From Streptomyces dysideae (lineage in GTDB: Bacteria; Actinomycetota; Actinomycetes; Streptomycetales; Streptomycetaceae): a stretch of 64,000 bases of DNA. How positions within the stretch are numbered: the stretch's first letter is position 1; each line of letters begins with the position of its first letter. Location of the stretch: NCBI RefSeq assembly GCF_001514305.1, contig NZ_KQ949095.1, forward strand, positions 1-64,000, written 5' to 3'. The translations under genes and the position numbers were made by a program. Below the pieces are notes generated by a model that worked only from the letters and a program-made list of their open reading frames with translations, was not told the DNA's origin and did not search any database. This document shows positions 1 through 8,760 of the stretch, piece by piece.

Positions 1-38
1 CCTAAGCAAGTAACAGCGCCCCAAATTGAGGAGTGACC

Positions 39-1436
39 GTGGCCATCTCGGTCTTCGACCTGTTCTCGATCGGCATCGGCCCGTCCAGCTCCCACACGGT
101 CGGCCCGATGCGCGCGGCCCGCATGTTCGTCGTCGGCCTGAAGGAGGACGGCGTACTCGCCCAGACCGCCAAGGTCCACGCCGAGTTGTACGGCTCCCTG
201 GGCGCAACCGGCCATGGCCACGGCACCCCGAAGGCCGTACTGCTCGGCCTGGAGGGCAACGAGCCGCAGACTGTCGACGTCGTCCAGGCGGACCACGACG
301 TCGAGCGGATCAAGTCGGCCGGAAGGCTGCGGCTGTTGGGCGCCGAGATCGGCGATGCTCAGGAGATCGCCTTCGACTTCGACGACGACCTGGTGCTGCA
401 CCGCCGTAAGGCACTCCCGTACCACGCGAACGGCATGACGCTCCGGGCGTACGACGCTTCGGGGGCGGGGCTGCTGTCGAAGACGTACTACTCGGTGGGC
501 GGCGGCTTCGTCGTCGACGAGGACGCGGTCGGCGCGGACCGCATCAAGCTCGACGACACCGTGCTGAAGTACCCCTTCCACACCGGCGACGACCTGCTCC
601 GCCTCGCCCGCGACACCGGCCTGTCCATCTCCGCGCTGATGCTGGAGAACGAACAGGCCTGGCGCACCGAGGCGGAGATCCGTGCCGGTCTGCTGGAGAT
701 CTGGGGGGTGATGCGGGGCTGTGTGGCCAACGGTCTTTCTCGTGAGGGCATCCTGCCGGGCGGCCTCAAGGTGCGCCGCCGTGCCGCCGTCACCGCCCGC
801 CAGCTGCGCGCCGCGGGCGCCCCGGCCACACACGCCCTGGAATGGACGACTCTCTACGCGATGGCGGTGAACGAGGAGAACGCCGCCGGCGGTCGCGTGG
901 TCACCGCCCCCACCAACGGCGCGGCCGGCATCATCCCTGCGGTCCTGCACTACTACATCAACTTCGTGCCGGGTGCAGCCTCCGAAGGAGAAAAGGAAGA
1001 CGGAGTCGTACGGTTCCTGCTCGCGGCCGGGGCCATCGGCTTGCTCTTCAAGGAGAACGCCTCCATCTCCGGCGCCGAGGTCGGCTGCCAGGGCGAGGTC
1101 GGCTCGGCCTGTTCCATGGCCGCCGGCGCCCTCGCCGAGGTCCTCGGCGGGACACCCGAACAGGTCGAGAACGCCGCCGAGATCGGCATGGAACACAACC
1201 TCGGCCTCACCTGCGACCCGGTCGGCGGCCTCGTCCAGATCCCGTGCATCGAACGCAACGGCATGGCCGCCGTCAAGGCCATCACCGCCGCCCGCATGGC
1301 CCTGCGCGGCGACGGCTCGCACATGGTGTCCCTGGACAAGGTCATCAAAACCATGAAGGAGACCGGCGCCGATATGTCGGTCAAGTACAAGGAGACCGCC
1401 CGGGGCGGTCTCGCCGTCAACATCATCGAGTGCTGA
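39..1436 (+). CDS. sdaA: L-serine ammonia-lyase (L-serine dehydratase)
   Basis: Single-chain, iron-sulfur L-serine dehydratase that deaminates L-serine to pyruvate and ammonia in the cytosol. The 465-residue product begins with the family N-terminus (GIGPSSSHTVGP near residue 12) and carries the conserved C-terminal cysteines in GCQGEVGSACSM and LTCDPVGGLVQIPC, which bind the 4Fe-4S cluster in this family. The GTG at 39 is preferred because GAGGAG at 28-33 lies five bases before it; a GTG at 33 is also in frame but overlaps that site. fdhD follows 12 bases downstream on the same strand. In context it is the last step of a betaine-glycine-serine-pyruvate route. Whatever precedes it lies outside the window. 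Confidence 0.93.
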   Translation: MAISVFDLFSIGIGPSSSHTVGPMRAARMFVVGLKEDGVLAQTAKVHAELYGSLGATGHGHGTPKAVLLGLEGNEPQTVDVVQADHDVERIKSAGRLRLLGAEIGDAQEIAFDFDDDLVLHRRKALPYHANGMTLRAYDASGAGLLSKTYYSVGGGFVVDEDAVGADRIKLDDTVLKYPFHTGDDLLRLARDTGLSISALMLENEQAWRTEAEIRAGLLEIWGVMRGCVANGLSREGILPGGLKVRRRAAVTARQLRAAGAPATHALEWTTLYAMAVNEENAAGGRVVTAPTNGAAGIIPAVLHYYINFVPGAASEGEKEDGVVRFLLAAGAIGLLFKENASISGAEVGCQGEVGSACSMAAGALAEVLGGTPEQVENAAEIGMEHNLGLTCDPVGGLVQIPCIERNGMAAVKAITAARMALRGDGSHMVSLDKVIKTMKETGADMSVKYKETARGGLAVNIIEC

Positions 1437-1448
1437 GCGGAGCCGGGC

Positions 1449-2300
1449 ATGGGACGAGTCACCGAGCGTCGGCGCGTGCTGCGGATCCGGGACGGTGCTG
1501 TCGGCGCCCGACCGGACACCCTCGTCGCCGAGGAACCGCTGGAGATCCGGCTCGGCGGCAGACCGCTGGCCATCACCATGCGGACGCCCGGTGACGACTT
1601 CGCGCTGGCGGCCGGTTTCCTGGTGAGTGAGGGCGTCCTCGGCCGGGCCGAGGAACTCGCGGGCATCGTGTACTGCGCGGGTGCGACGGCGGAGGGCTCG
1701 AACACCTACAACGTCGTCGACGTGCGGCTCGCCCCCGGTGTGGTGGTGCCCGACATCACGCTCGAGCGGAACGTGTACACCACGTCCTCCTGTGGTCTGT
1801 GCGGCAAGGCGAGCCTGGACGCCGTGCGGACCACCACCCGCTGGCCGATCGCCGACAGTCCCCCCGTACGGGTCGGGCCCGAGCTGCTGGCCGCCCTCCC
1901 CGACCGACTGCGGGCCGCACAGCGAGTGTTCGACCGGACAGGGGGCCTGCACGCCGCCGGGCTGTTCTCGCCCGACGGCGAACTGCTGGACCTGCGTGAG
2001 GACGTCGGCCGGCACAACGCCGTCGACAAGTTGATCGGACGCGCGCTCCAGTCCGGCGCACTGCCCCTGTCGCAGACCATCCTGCTGGTGTCCGGGCGGG
2101 CGTCGTTCGAGCTGGCGCAGAAAGCGGTCATGGCGGGCATCCCGGTGCTGGCGGCGGTCTCGGCTCCGACCTCCCTCGCCGTGGACCTGGCAGCGGAGAC
2201 CGGACTCACGCTCGTCGGCTTCCTGCGCGGCCAGAACATGAACGTCTACGCGGGTGAGCATCGCCTGGCCCTGCGAGCACAAAGGGAACTCGCGCGGTGA
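1449..2300 (+). CDS. fdhD: FdhD, sulfurtransferase for formate dehydrogenase
   Basis: FdhD passes sulfur to the molybdenum cofactor and is needed for formate dehydrogenase activity. The 283-residue product has the family motif TSSCGLCGKASLD with cysteines at about 115 and 118, and the C-terminal signatures LREDVGRHNAVDKLIG and LLVSGRASFELAQKA. It starts 12 bases after sdaA and its stop overlaps the next start by four bases (GTGA), so the three plus-strand genes are probably co-transcribed. No formate dehydrogenase structural gene is visible here. The link to one-carbon oxidation is inferred from the neighbouring demethylation genes. Confidence 0.93.
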   Translation: MGRVTERRRVLRIRDGAVGARPDTLVAEEPLEIRLGGRPLAITMRTPGDDFALAAGFLVSEGVLGRAEELAGIVYCAGATAEGSNTYNVVDVRLAPGVVVPDITLERNVYTTSSCGLCGKASLDAVRTTTRWPIADSPPVRVGPELLAALPDRLRAAQRVFDRTGGLHAAGLFSPDGELLDLREDVGRHNAVDKLIGRALQSGALPLSQTILLVSGRASFELAQKAVMAGIPVLAAVSAPTSLAVDLAAETGLTLVGFLRGQNMNVYAGEHRLALRAQRELAR

Positions 2301-3592
2301 GCGTCCGGCGCCGCCCCCGCCGCGTCGCGATGCTCAGCGTGCACACCTCCCCGCTGCACCAGCCGGGCACCGGCGACGCTGGCGGGATGAACGTCTATGT
2401 CGTCGAGTTGGCCAGGCGCCTGGCCGCCGCGGGCGTCGAGGTGGAGATCTTCACCCGGGCCACCTCCGCCGCGCTCCCGCCCGTCGTCGATCTCGCGCCC
2501 GGTGTTCTCGTCCGGCATGTGGAAGCGGGTCCTTACAACGGCTCGGCCAAGGAAGACCTGCCCGCGTACCTGTGCGCCTTCACGCACGGTCTGACGCGGA
2601 CGTGGACCGACCGGCACCCTGGGTACTACGACCTGCTCCACTCGCACTACTGGCTGTCCGGCCAGGTCGGCCGGACAGCCGCCGAACGCTGGGGTGTCCC
2701 GCTCGTGCACACCATGCACACCATGGCCAAGGTCAAGAACGCCTCCCTCGCCATGGGCGACAGACCCGAGCCCGCGGCCCGCGTGACGGGCGAGACGCAG
2801 ATCGTGGCGGCCGCCGATCGGCTCATCGCAAATACCGGCACCGAGGCGGCCGAGTTGGTCCGTCACTACGACGCCGACGCCGAGCGGGTCACCGTCGTCC
2901 ATCCGGGCGTGAATCTGGACTGCTTCCGGCCGGACGACGCCGGTGTCGAGGCCGGGCGGGCAGCGGCCCGTGTGCGCCTCGGGTTGCCGGCCGACGCGCT
3001 GATCCCGCTGTTCGCGGGACGCATCCAGCCCCTGAAGGCGCCGGACGTGCTGCTGCTCGCGGTCGCCCGGCTCCTTCAGGAACGGCCACGACTGCGCGAG
3101 CGGCTCGTCGTGCCGGTGGTGGGCGGACCGAGCGGATCAGGTCTGACCGAGCCGGAGGGCCTGCAGAAGCTGGCGGCACGGCTCGGCATCTCCGACGTGG
3201 TCCTGTTCCACCCGCCCGTCGGACAGTCCCGGCTCGCGGACTGGTACCGGGCGGCGTCCGTGCTCGTCATGCCGTCCTACAGCGAGTCCTTCGGTCTGGT
3301 GGCCCTGGAGGCCCAGGCCTGCGGCACACCGGTGATCGCGGCCGACGCGGGCGGTCTGCCGGTGGCCGTGCGGAACGAGGTGAGCGGCCTGCTGGTGCCG
3401 GGGCACGACCCGGCCGACTACGCGCGAGCGCTGGGCAGCTTCGCGGACGACCCGGCGCTCTCGACCCGGATGGGAGAGGCGGCCGCCCGGCACGCCCGGT
3501 CCTTCGGCTGGGACACGGCGGCCGCCGCGACCGTGGACGTGTACGCGGCGGCGATCCGCACGCACGAGCACGAAGGCTGTGGGAGCCGCTGA
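2297..3592 (+). CDS. mshA: MshA-type glycosyltransferase (GT4; probable D-inositol-3-phosphate glycosyltransferase)
   Basis: Family 4 retaining glycosyltransferase of 431 residues that closely follows the MshA pattern. The N-terminal segment is SVHTSPLHQPGTGDAGGMNV, with HSHYWLSG, HTMAKVKNASLA and the C-terminal nucleotide-sugar motif SYSESFGLVALEAQACGTPV. MshA joins N-acetylglucosamine to inositol 3-phosphate, the first committed step of mycothiol synthesis. The GTG start overlaps fdhD by four bases. Whether this is the organism's only mshA or a paralogue cannot be told from the window. Its company is suggestive, since a mycothiol-dependent formaldehyde dehydrogenase lies at 26.2 kb. A hairpin overlaps the stop codon. 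Confidence 0.82.
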   Translation: MSVRRRPRRVAMLSVHTSPLHQPGTGDAGGMNVYVVELARRLAAAGVEVEIFTRATSAALPPVVDLAPGVLVRHVEAGPYNGSAKEDLPAYLCAFTHGLTRTWTDRHPGYYDLLHSHYWLSGQVGRTAAERWGVPLVHTMHTMAKVKNASLAMGDRPEPAARVTGETQIVAAADRLIANTGTEAAELVRHYDADAERVTVVHPGVNLDCFRPDDAGVEAGRAAARVRLGLPADALIPLFAGRIQPLKAPDVLLLAVARLLQERPRLRERLVVPVVGGPSGSGLTEPEGLQKLAARLGISDVVLFHPPVGQSRLADWYRAASVLVMPSYSESFGLVALEAQACGTPVIAADAGGLPVAVRNEVSGLLVPGHDPADYARALGSFADDPALSTRMGEAAARHARSFGWDTAAAATVDVYAAAIRTHEHEGCGSR

Positions 3593-3605
3593 GGCTCCCA
3601 CAGCC
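3575..3605. terminator. Bidirectional terminator between convergent genes
   Basis: A perfect 13-bp inverted repeat (arms 3575-3587 and 3593-3605, GGCTGTGGGAGCC, five-base loop) spans the stop codon of the glycosyltransferase gene and lies 22 bases before the convergent soxG end. There is no U-run, as is usual for Streptomyces terminators. Confidence 0.8.
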
Positions 3606-3626
3606 GGTGCCGGACCAATCGGTCGA

Positions 3627-4229
3627 TCAGATGTATTCCGTCGCCGCGTCCAGCAGCCAGTCCGCCAGATAGCCGGCGAAGGACGAGCGGACCAGTACCC
3701 AGAATCCGGCCCTGGGTTCGCCCCGGGCGACCAGCACGACCTGCGTGCGGCCCAGCGTCGTCTGAGCACAGCGTCCGGCGCCGAAGGCGCGCGGATGCAG
3801 GTCCAGCGCGCAGCCGTGGGCCAGCAGGTCGCGGGCCCGGGGGCCCGCCACGAGGAGCGTGGTGCGCTGGGCGGAGACGTCGATGACGGAGACGGTCTCG
3901 TCCCCCGCGGCCTCCCTGATACGGCTCTCCAGGTCCCGTTCGCTGCCGGGCGGGCCCACCAGCAGCCATTCGTCGGGGCCGAGCCAGAGCACGGTCAACT
4001 CCCCGGCGCGTACAACGCTGTTGGGTTCGAGGGGCAGTTGCAGGTCCAGCGCGAGCCCGACGGCACCCGCCGCCGCTCCCTTCGCGTCAAGGCGCACGTT
4101 GATCTGAGCCAGGAAGGGGAGTTCGGCCAGCCGGACCGCGCCTCCGGAGGTGCGGGTGGCGACGGCCAGGCGGTCGGCGGCGTGCGACAGGGGGCTGCGG
4201 GGCGGGGCGGCAAGGGCGGTGTCAGCCAT
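3627..4229 (-). CDS. soxG: Sarcosine oxidase gamma subunit
   Basis: Small gamma subunit (200 residues) of heterotetrameric sarcosine oxidase, a GcvT-related fold without independent activity. Recognised by the run AELPFLAQINVRLDAKG near the N-terminus, LWLGPDEWLLV in the middle, the IDVSAQRTTL segment and the C-terminal FAGYLADWLLDAATEYI. Its ATG overlaps the last eight bases of soxA, so it is translationally coupled as the last gene of the soxBDAG operon. It converges on the MshA-like gene. Confidence 0.9.
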   Translation of the reverse strand: MADTALAAPPRSPLSHAADRLAVATRTSGGAVRLAELPFLAQINVRLDAKGAAAGAVGLALDLQLPLEPNSVVRAGELTVLWLGPDEWLLVGPPGSERDLESRIREAAGDETVSVIDVSAQRTTLLVAGPRARDLLAHGCALDLHPRAFGAGRCAQTTLGRTQVVLVARGEPRAGFWVLVRSSFAGYLADWLLDAATEYI

Positions 4230-7218
4230 CGCGACGGGCTCCCTCGGGGTCGTAGAGGACGGGACTTGCGACGGTCACCGGGACCAGTCGGTCGCCCACG
4301 GGGGCGTACAGCCGCTCGCCGATACGGTCCCGGCCGCTCTTGATCAGGGCGAGTGCGAAGGTCCGGCCGAGGGCGGCGCTGCGGTAGCTGGACGTGACGT
4401 GGCCGAGCATCGGCACGGGCGGCGCGGGCAGCACGCTGTCGGCGACCAGGTGGGTGCCCTCGGGGAGGAAGTCCTGCGGGTCCTCGGGGAGCAGGCCCAC
4501 CAGGTGCTTGCGGTCGGGGCGGACGGCATCGGCGCGGGCGTAGGAGCGCTTGCCGATGAAGTCGGGCTTCTTCTTCGACACCACCCAGCTCATGCCGAGG
4601 TCCTGCGGCGTGACGGTGCCGTCGGTGTCCTGGCCGATGATCGGGTAGCCCTTCTCCGCGCGCAGGACGTGCATGGTCTCCGTGCCGTACGGGGTGATGC
4701 CGTACGGGGCACCGGCCTCGTACAGCGCCTGCCACAGGGCGAGGGCCTCCCACGGTGACACGTTGATCTCGTAGGCCAGTTCGCCGGAGAAGCTGATCCG
4801 GCACACGCGCGCGTCGATGCCGGCGACGGTCGTCTCACGCCAGGCCATGAACGGGAAGTCGTCGTTGGATACGGCCAGTTGGGGTGCGAGGGCGCCCAGG
4901 ACCTCGCGGGAGCGCGGGCCGACCAGGGCGACCGTGGCCCACTGCTCGGTCACGGACGTGCAGTGGACCTTCAGCTCGGGCCACTCGGTCTGCAGCCACT
5001 CCTCCATCCAGTCCAGTACGGCAGCCGCGTTGCCGGTCGTGGTGGTGACCAGGAAGCGGTCCTGGGCTGTGCGGATGACCGTCCCGTCGTCGAAGACCAT
5101 GCCGTCCGGGCGGCACATGACGCCGTAGCGGATCATGCCGACCTTCAGGGTGCTCATCATGTTGGTGTAGAGCCGGTCGAGCAGGACGCCGGCGTCCGGG
5201 CCCTGGACGTCGATCTTGCCGAGAGTGGAGGCGTCCATGAAGGCGACGCTGTCGCGGGCGGCGGCGCACTCGCGTAGGACGGCGGCCTCCATGTCCTCGC
5301 CGTTCCGCGGGTAGTACCAAGGACGCTTCCACTGGCCGACGTTCTCGAACAGGGCGCCGTGCTCGACATGCCAGTCGTGCAGGGTGGTCGTCCGGATCGG
5401 GTCGTGCAGTGCGCCCCGGTCGCGGCCCGCGAGCGTGGCGAAGGAGACCGGTGTGTACGGCGGCCGGAAGGTCGTCGTGCCGAGCGCCGAGATGTCCACG
5501 CCGAGCAGTTCGGCGACGACGCCGCTGGCCAGGATCCCGGAGGTCTTTGCCTGGTCGTTGGCGGTGCCGGCCGTCGTGTAGCGCTTGGTGTGCTCGACCG
5601 AGCGCATCCCGGCGCCGGTCGCGCGGGCCAGGTCGTCGACGGTGACGTCTCGTTGCAGGTCGACGAAACGGGGACCGTCCGAGGCGCGGGGGACGACGTA
5701 CACGTGCATGGGCGGCGTCTGCCGCGGCTGTGCGGCCGTCTCCGGGAGGCGGGGCGCCTCCGCGGTGTAGCCCTCGGCCTCGATGGCGCGGGTGCCGGCC
5801 GCGGCGCCCTGGGCCAGGGCCGTGGCCAGGTCGAGGACGCCGCTCGCGCTGCCCGCGACCTCGACCGCCTGGCGGCAGGTGTCGGGGACGAAGGAGCCCA
5901 GCGCCTCGTCGTGGCGCAGCTTGCCGCCCGCCTGGCTGAACAGGTGCGCCACCGGGTTCCAGCCCCCGGAGACCAGCAGCAGGTCGGCGGCGAACTCCCG
6001 CTGCCCCGTGGACTCTCCGTACGGCGCGACGGTCACGGCGGTGACGCGGGCCTCGCCTTCCGTACCGATGACGGCGTGGCCGGTCAGCACCTCGATGCCG
6101 GCCGAGCGGGCACGCTCCGCCCACTCCCCCGCCTCGGGGCGGGTGTCGACGATCGCCGTGATGTCCACGCCCGCGGTGTGGAGGTCCAGCGCTGCCGCGT
6201 AGGCGCTGTCGTTGGTGGTGAGGACGACCGCGTGGTGGCCGGGCAGGACGCCGTGGCGGTTGACGTGGGTGCGGGCCGAGGTGGCCAGCATCACCCCGGG
6301 GCGGTCGTTGTCCGCGAAGACCAGCGAGCGTTCGTGGGCGCCGGTGGCGAGGACGACGCGGCGGGCCCGGATGCGCCAGACGCGTTCGCGGGAGACGTTG
6401 TCGGGGGCGTCGGCGCCGAGGTGGTTGGTGCGGCGCTCGACGGCCAGGAGGTGGTTGTCGTCGTAGTAGCCGAAGACGGTGGTGCGGCGCAGCACTCGCA
6501 CCTCGGACTCGGCTTCGAGTCGTCCGGCGACCTCGGCCACCCAGTCGAGGTGTTCGGCCGTGCCCAAGAGGCTGCCGCCCAACTCGGGCTGGTCGTCGGC
6601 GAGGATGACGCGGGCGCCGCTGCGGGCGGCTGCCGCCGCGGCTGCGAGGCCTGCCGGGCCGGCGCCTACGACCAGCAGGTCGCAGTGGGCGTGTACGGCG
6701 TCGTAGCGGGCGGGGTCCGGTTCGGTGGCGAGGCGGCCCTGGCCGGGGAGGCTGGTCGCGACCAGGCCGTCGTAGAGCTCGACGGTCGTCGCGGGGAGCA
6801 TCGGCTCCGGGAAGGGGGCCTCGATCTGGACGACCGCGTTGGGCTCCTCCACGCCGGCCGAGAAGATGCCGCGGGGGCGGCCGAGTTTGATGCTGGTGCC
6901 GGCCTCGATGACGCCGTTGGCGAGCAGGGCGGAGGCGAGGGTGTCGCCTCGGTAGCCCTGGTATTCGGTGCCGTCGAAGGTGAAGGTGAGGGGGGCGTCG
7001 CGGTCGATTCGGCCGCGGGTGGGGTGGCGGAACGGGTGGCCCGCGGCGGAGCCGCTGATGGACGCGTCGCCCCCGCCCCTACCCGTCCCGTCCTCCAGGG
7101 GCGCTGCCCCTTCGACCCCGCTGGGGGCTGCGCCCCCAGGCCCCCGCTTCGGCCCTGAAGGGGCCTCGTCCTCAAACGCCGGACGGGCCGGCTGCGCTGA
7201 ACGGGGCTCAGCAGTCAC
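4222..7218 (-). CDS. soxA: Sarcosine oxidase alpha subunit
   Basis: Large subunit of heterotetrameric sarcosine oxidase, which oxidatively demethylates sarcosine to glycine, transferring the methyl carbon to tetrahydrofolate. The 998-residue product has a ferredoxin-like N-terminal fold (FTFDGTEYQGYRGDTLASAL), a dinucleotide site (LLVVGAGPAGLAAAAAAARS), a second site (RRVVLATGAHERSLVFADND) and a C-terminal GcvT-like folate domain. The chosen GTG at 7218 has GGAGGAG six bases upstream. There is no stop between soxD and this start, so the frame is open from the soxD ATG at 7485 and a 1,087-residue delta-alpha fusion is also possible. The first 70 or so residues are low-complexity and encoded by a palindromic intergenic element; family homology begins near HPTRGRIDRDAPL. 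Confidence 0.9.
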   Translation of the reverse strand: MTAEPRSAQPARPAFEDEAPSGPKRGPGGAAPSGVEGAAPLEDGTGRGGGDASISGSAAGHPFRHPTRGRIDRDAPLTFTFDGTEYQGYRGDTLASALLANGVIEAGTSIKLGRPRGIFSAGVEEPNAVVQIEAPFPEPMLPATTVELYDGLVATSLPGQGRLATEPDPARYDAVHAHCDLLVVGAGPAGLAAAAAAARSGARVILADDQPELGGSLLGTAEHLDWVAEVAGRLEAESEVRVLRRTTVFGYYDDNHLLAVERRTNHLGADAPDNVSRERVWRIRARRVVLATGAHERSLVFADNDRPGVMLATSARTHVNRHGVLPGHHAVVLTTNDSAYAAALDLHTAGVDITAIVDTRPEAGEWAERARSAGIEVLTGHAVIGTEGEARVTAVTVAPYGESTGQREFAADLLLVSGGWNPVAHLFSQAGGKLRHDEALGSFVPDTCRQAVEVAGSASGVLDLATALAQGAAAGTRAIEAEGYTAEAPRLPETAAQPRQTPPMHVYVVPRASDGPRFVDLQRDVTVDDLARATGAGMRSVEHTKRYTTAGTANDQAKTSGILASGVVAELLGVDISALGTTTFRPPYTPVSFATLAGRDRGALHDPIRTTTLHDWHVEHGALFENVGQWKRPWYYPRNGEDMEAAVLRECAAARDSVAFMDASTLGKIDVQGPDAGVLLDRLYTNMMSTLKVGMIRYGVMCRPDGMVFDDGTVIRTAQDRFLVTTTTGNAAAVLDWMEEWLQTEWPELKVHCTSVTEQWATVALVGPRSREVLGALAPQLAVSNDDFPFMAWRETTVAGIDARVCRISFSGELAYEINVSPWEALALWQALYEAGAPYGITPYGTETMHVLRAEKGYPIIGQDTDGTVTPQDLGMSWVVSKKKPDFIGKRSYARADAVRPDRKHLVGLLPEDPQDFLPEGTHLVADSVLPAPPVPMLGHVTSSYRSAALGRTFALALIKSGRDRIGERLYAPVGDRLVPVTVASPVLYDPEGARRDG
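7090..7197. repeat. Streptomyces-type palindromic intergenic element inside soxA frame
   Basis: Three nested GC-rich inverted repeats occur in a row: AGGGGCGCTGCCCCT, CTGGGGGCTGCGCCCCCAG and a GGCCCTGAAGGGGCC-like arm, ending in CTCAAACGCCGGACGGGC. I recognise this from memory as a repetitive intergenic element widespread in Streptomyces. Here it lies between the soxD and soxA domains and is in frame on the minus strand, giving a linker containing ARPAFEDEAPSG. Confidence 0.75.
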
Positions 7219-7485
7219 CGGACGCTCCTCCCCCGCCCGGTACACCGCCAGGATCTCGTTCGTCGACGTGTCCCGTACCGCGTTGAACCAGCGGCGGCAG
7301 CCCGCCGCGTGGCTCCAGCGCTCGGCGAAGGGGCCCTTCGGGTTGTCGCGGAAGAACAGGTAGCGGGCCCACTCCTCATCGCTGAGGGCGGCCGGGGCCT
7401 CCGGATACGGCACATGGGCCTGGCCGCCGTAGTGGAACTCGGCCTCGTCGCGGGGCCCGCACCACGGGCACTGGATCAGCAGCAT
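7219..7485 (-). CDS. soxD: Sarcosine oxidase delta subunit, open into soxA
   Basis: Zinc-binding delta subunit of sarcosine oxidase. It starts MLLIQCPWCGPRDEAEFHYGG, with the CPWCG cysteine pair and the typical HAAGCRRWFNAVRDT segment providing the other zinc ligands. The ATG at 7485 follows GGGAG and lies 11 bases after the soxB stop. The delta domain is about 89 residues, near the family's usual length, but no stop codon follows; the frame continues through the soxA start to 4222. The end given here is the last codon before the soxA GTG, not a stop. Either the subunits are made as a fusion as well as by internal initiation, or a stop was lost. Confidence 0.8.
7225..7231 (-). promoter_or_regulatory. 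Internal ribosome binding site for soxA
   Basis: GGAGGAG on the minus strand, six bases before the GTG at 7218 and inside the open soxD frame. Its strength and spacing support independent initiation of soxA despite the missing soxD stop. Confidence 0.65.
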
Positions 7486-7496
7486 CGTTCGGCTCC

Positions 7497-8729
7497 CTAG
7501 TGGGCCACGGCGGCCGCGCCGTGCTCGTCGACGAGCGCGCCGGTGGTGAATCGTTCGAGCGAGAAGGGGGCGTTGAGGGGGTGTGGGGTGTCGTGGGCGA
7601 TGGTGTGGGCGTAGACCCAGCCGACACCCGGGGTGGCCTTGAAACCGCCCGTGCCCCAGCCGCAGTTGAGGTAGAGGTTGTCGACGGGGGTGAGGCCGAT
7701 GATCGGCGAGGCGTCCGGGCTGACGTCGACGATGCCGCCCCAAGTGCGCAGCACATGGGCGCGGGCGAAGACCGGGAAGAGCTCCAGGGCCGCGGACATC
7801 TGCTCTTCGATGATGTGGAAGGCGCCACGCTGGGTGTAGGAGTTGTACGAGTCGATGCCCGCGCCCATGACCAGCTCGCCCTTGTGTGCCTGGCTGACGT
7901 ACACGTGGACCGCGTTGGACATGACGACCGTCGGGTGCACCGGCTCCAGCAACTCCGACACGAGCGCCTGCAAGGGGTGGCTCTGCAGCGGGAGTTCGAT
8001 GCCGGCCATGGCCGCGAGGACCGAGGTGTGGCCGGCCGAGCAGAGCGCCACCTTGCCCGCCGCGATCGGGCCCAGCGTGGTCTGGACTCCCACCACCCGG
8101 CCGCCGACCACGTCCAGTCCTGTGACCTCGCAGTTCTGGATGATGTCGATGCCGGCGGCGTCGGCGGAGCGGGCCAGGCCCCAGGCGACGTGGTCGTGCT
8201 TGGCGATACCGGCGCGGGGCTGGTAGGTGGCGCCCATGACCGGATAGCGCACGTCCGGGGAGATGTTGACGATCGGGCAGACTTCCTTGACCTGCTCGGC
8301 GTCGAGCCATTCGGCGTCCACGCCGTTGAGCCGGTTCGCCTCGACGCGGCGCACGCTGTCACGGACGTCCTGGAGGCTGTGAGCGAGGTTCAGCACGCCG
8401 CGCTGGGAGAACAGGATCGGGTAGTCGAGTTCGTCCGCCAGTCCCTCCCACAGCTTGAGGGCGTGTTCGTAGATGCCGGCGCTCTCGTCCCACAGGTAGT
8501 TGGAGCGGATGATGGTGGTGTTGCGGGCCATGTTGCCGCCCGCGAGCCAGCCCTTCTCCAGCACGGCGACGTTGGTGATGCCGTGGTTCTTCGCCAGGTA
8601 GTGGGCGGTGGCGAGGCCGTGGCCGCCGCCGCCCACGATGACGACGTCGTACGACCGCTTCGGCTCGGGCGTGCGCCACAGCCAGTCGGGGTGTTCGGGG
8701 AGCTCGGCGCCGGGGGTACGGGGGCTCAT
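7497..8729 (-). CDS. soxB: Sarcosine oxidase beta subunit
   Basis: Beta subunit (410 residues) of heterotetrameric sarcosine oxidase, the FAD- and FMN-carrying amine-oxidising subunit. It has the DAO-family dinucleotide motif VVIVGGGGHGLATAHYLAK near residue 30, ARNTTIIRSNYLWDESAG, and the C-terminal GWGTGGFKATPGVGWVYAHT typical of SoxB. folD precedes it by 31 bases and soxD follows 11 bases after its stop, all on the minus strand. It most likely turns sarcosine made by the upstream demethylation steps into glycine. Confidence 0.94.
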   Translation of the reverse strand: MSPRTPGAELPEHPDWLWRTPEPKRSYDVVIVGGGGHGLATAHYLAKNHGITNVAVLEKGWLAGGNMARNTTIIRSNYLWDESAGIYEHALKLWEGLADELDYPILFSQRGVLNLAHSLQDVRDSVRRVEANRLNGVDAEWLDAEQVKEVCPIVNISPDVRYPVMGATYQPRAGIAKHDHVAWGLARSADAAGIDIIQNCEVTGLDVVGGRVVGVQTTLGPIAAGKVALCSAGHTSVLAAMAGIELPLQSHPLQALVSELLEPVHPTVVMSNAVHVYVSQAHKGELVMGAGIDSYNSYTQRGAFHIIEEQMSAALELFPVFARAHVLRTWGGIVDVSPDASPIIGLTPVDNLYLNCGWGTGGFKATPGVGWVYAHTIAHDTPHPLNAPFSLERFTTGALVDEHGAAAVAH

Positions 8730-8760
8730 CGGAAGTCTCCGTCCTCGGGAAGGGACAGGT

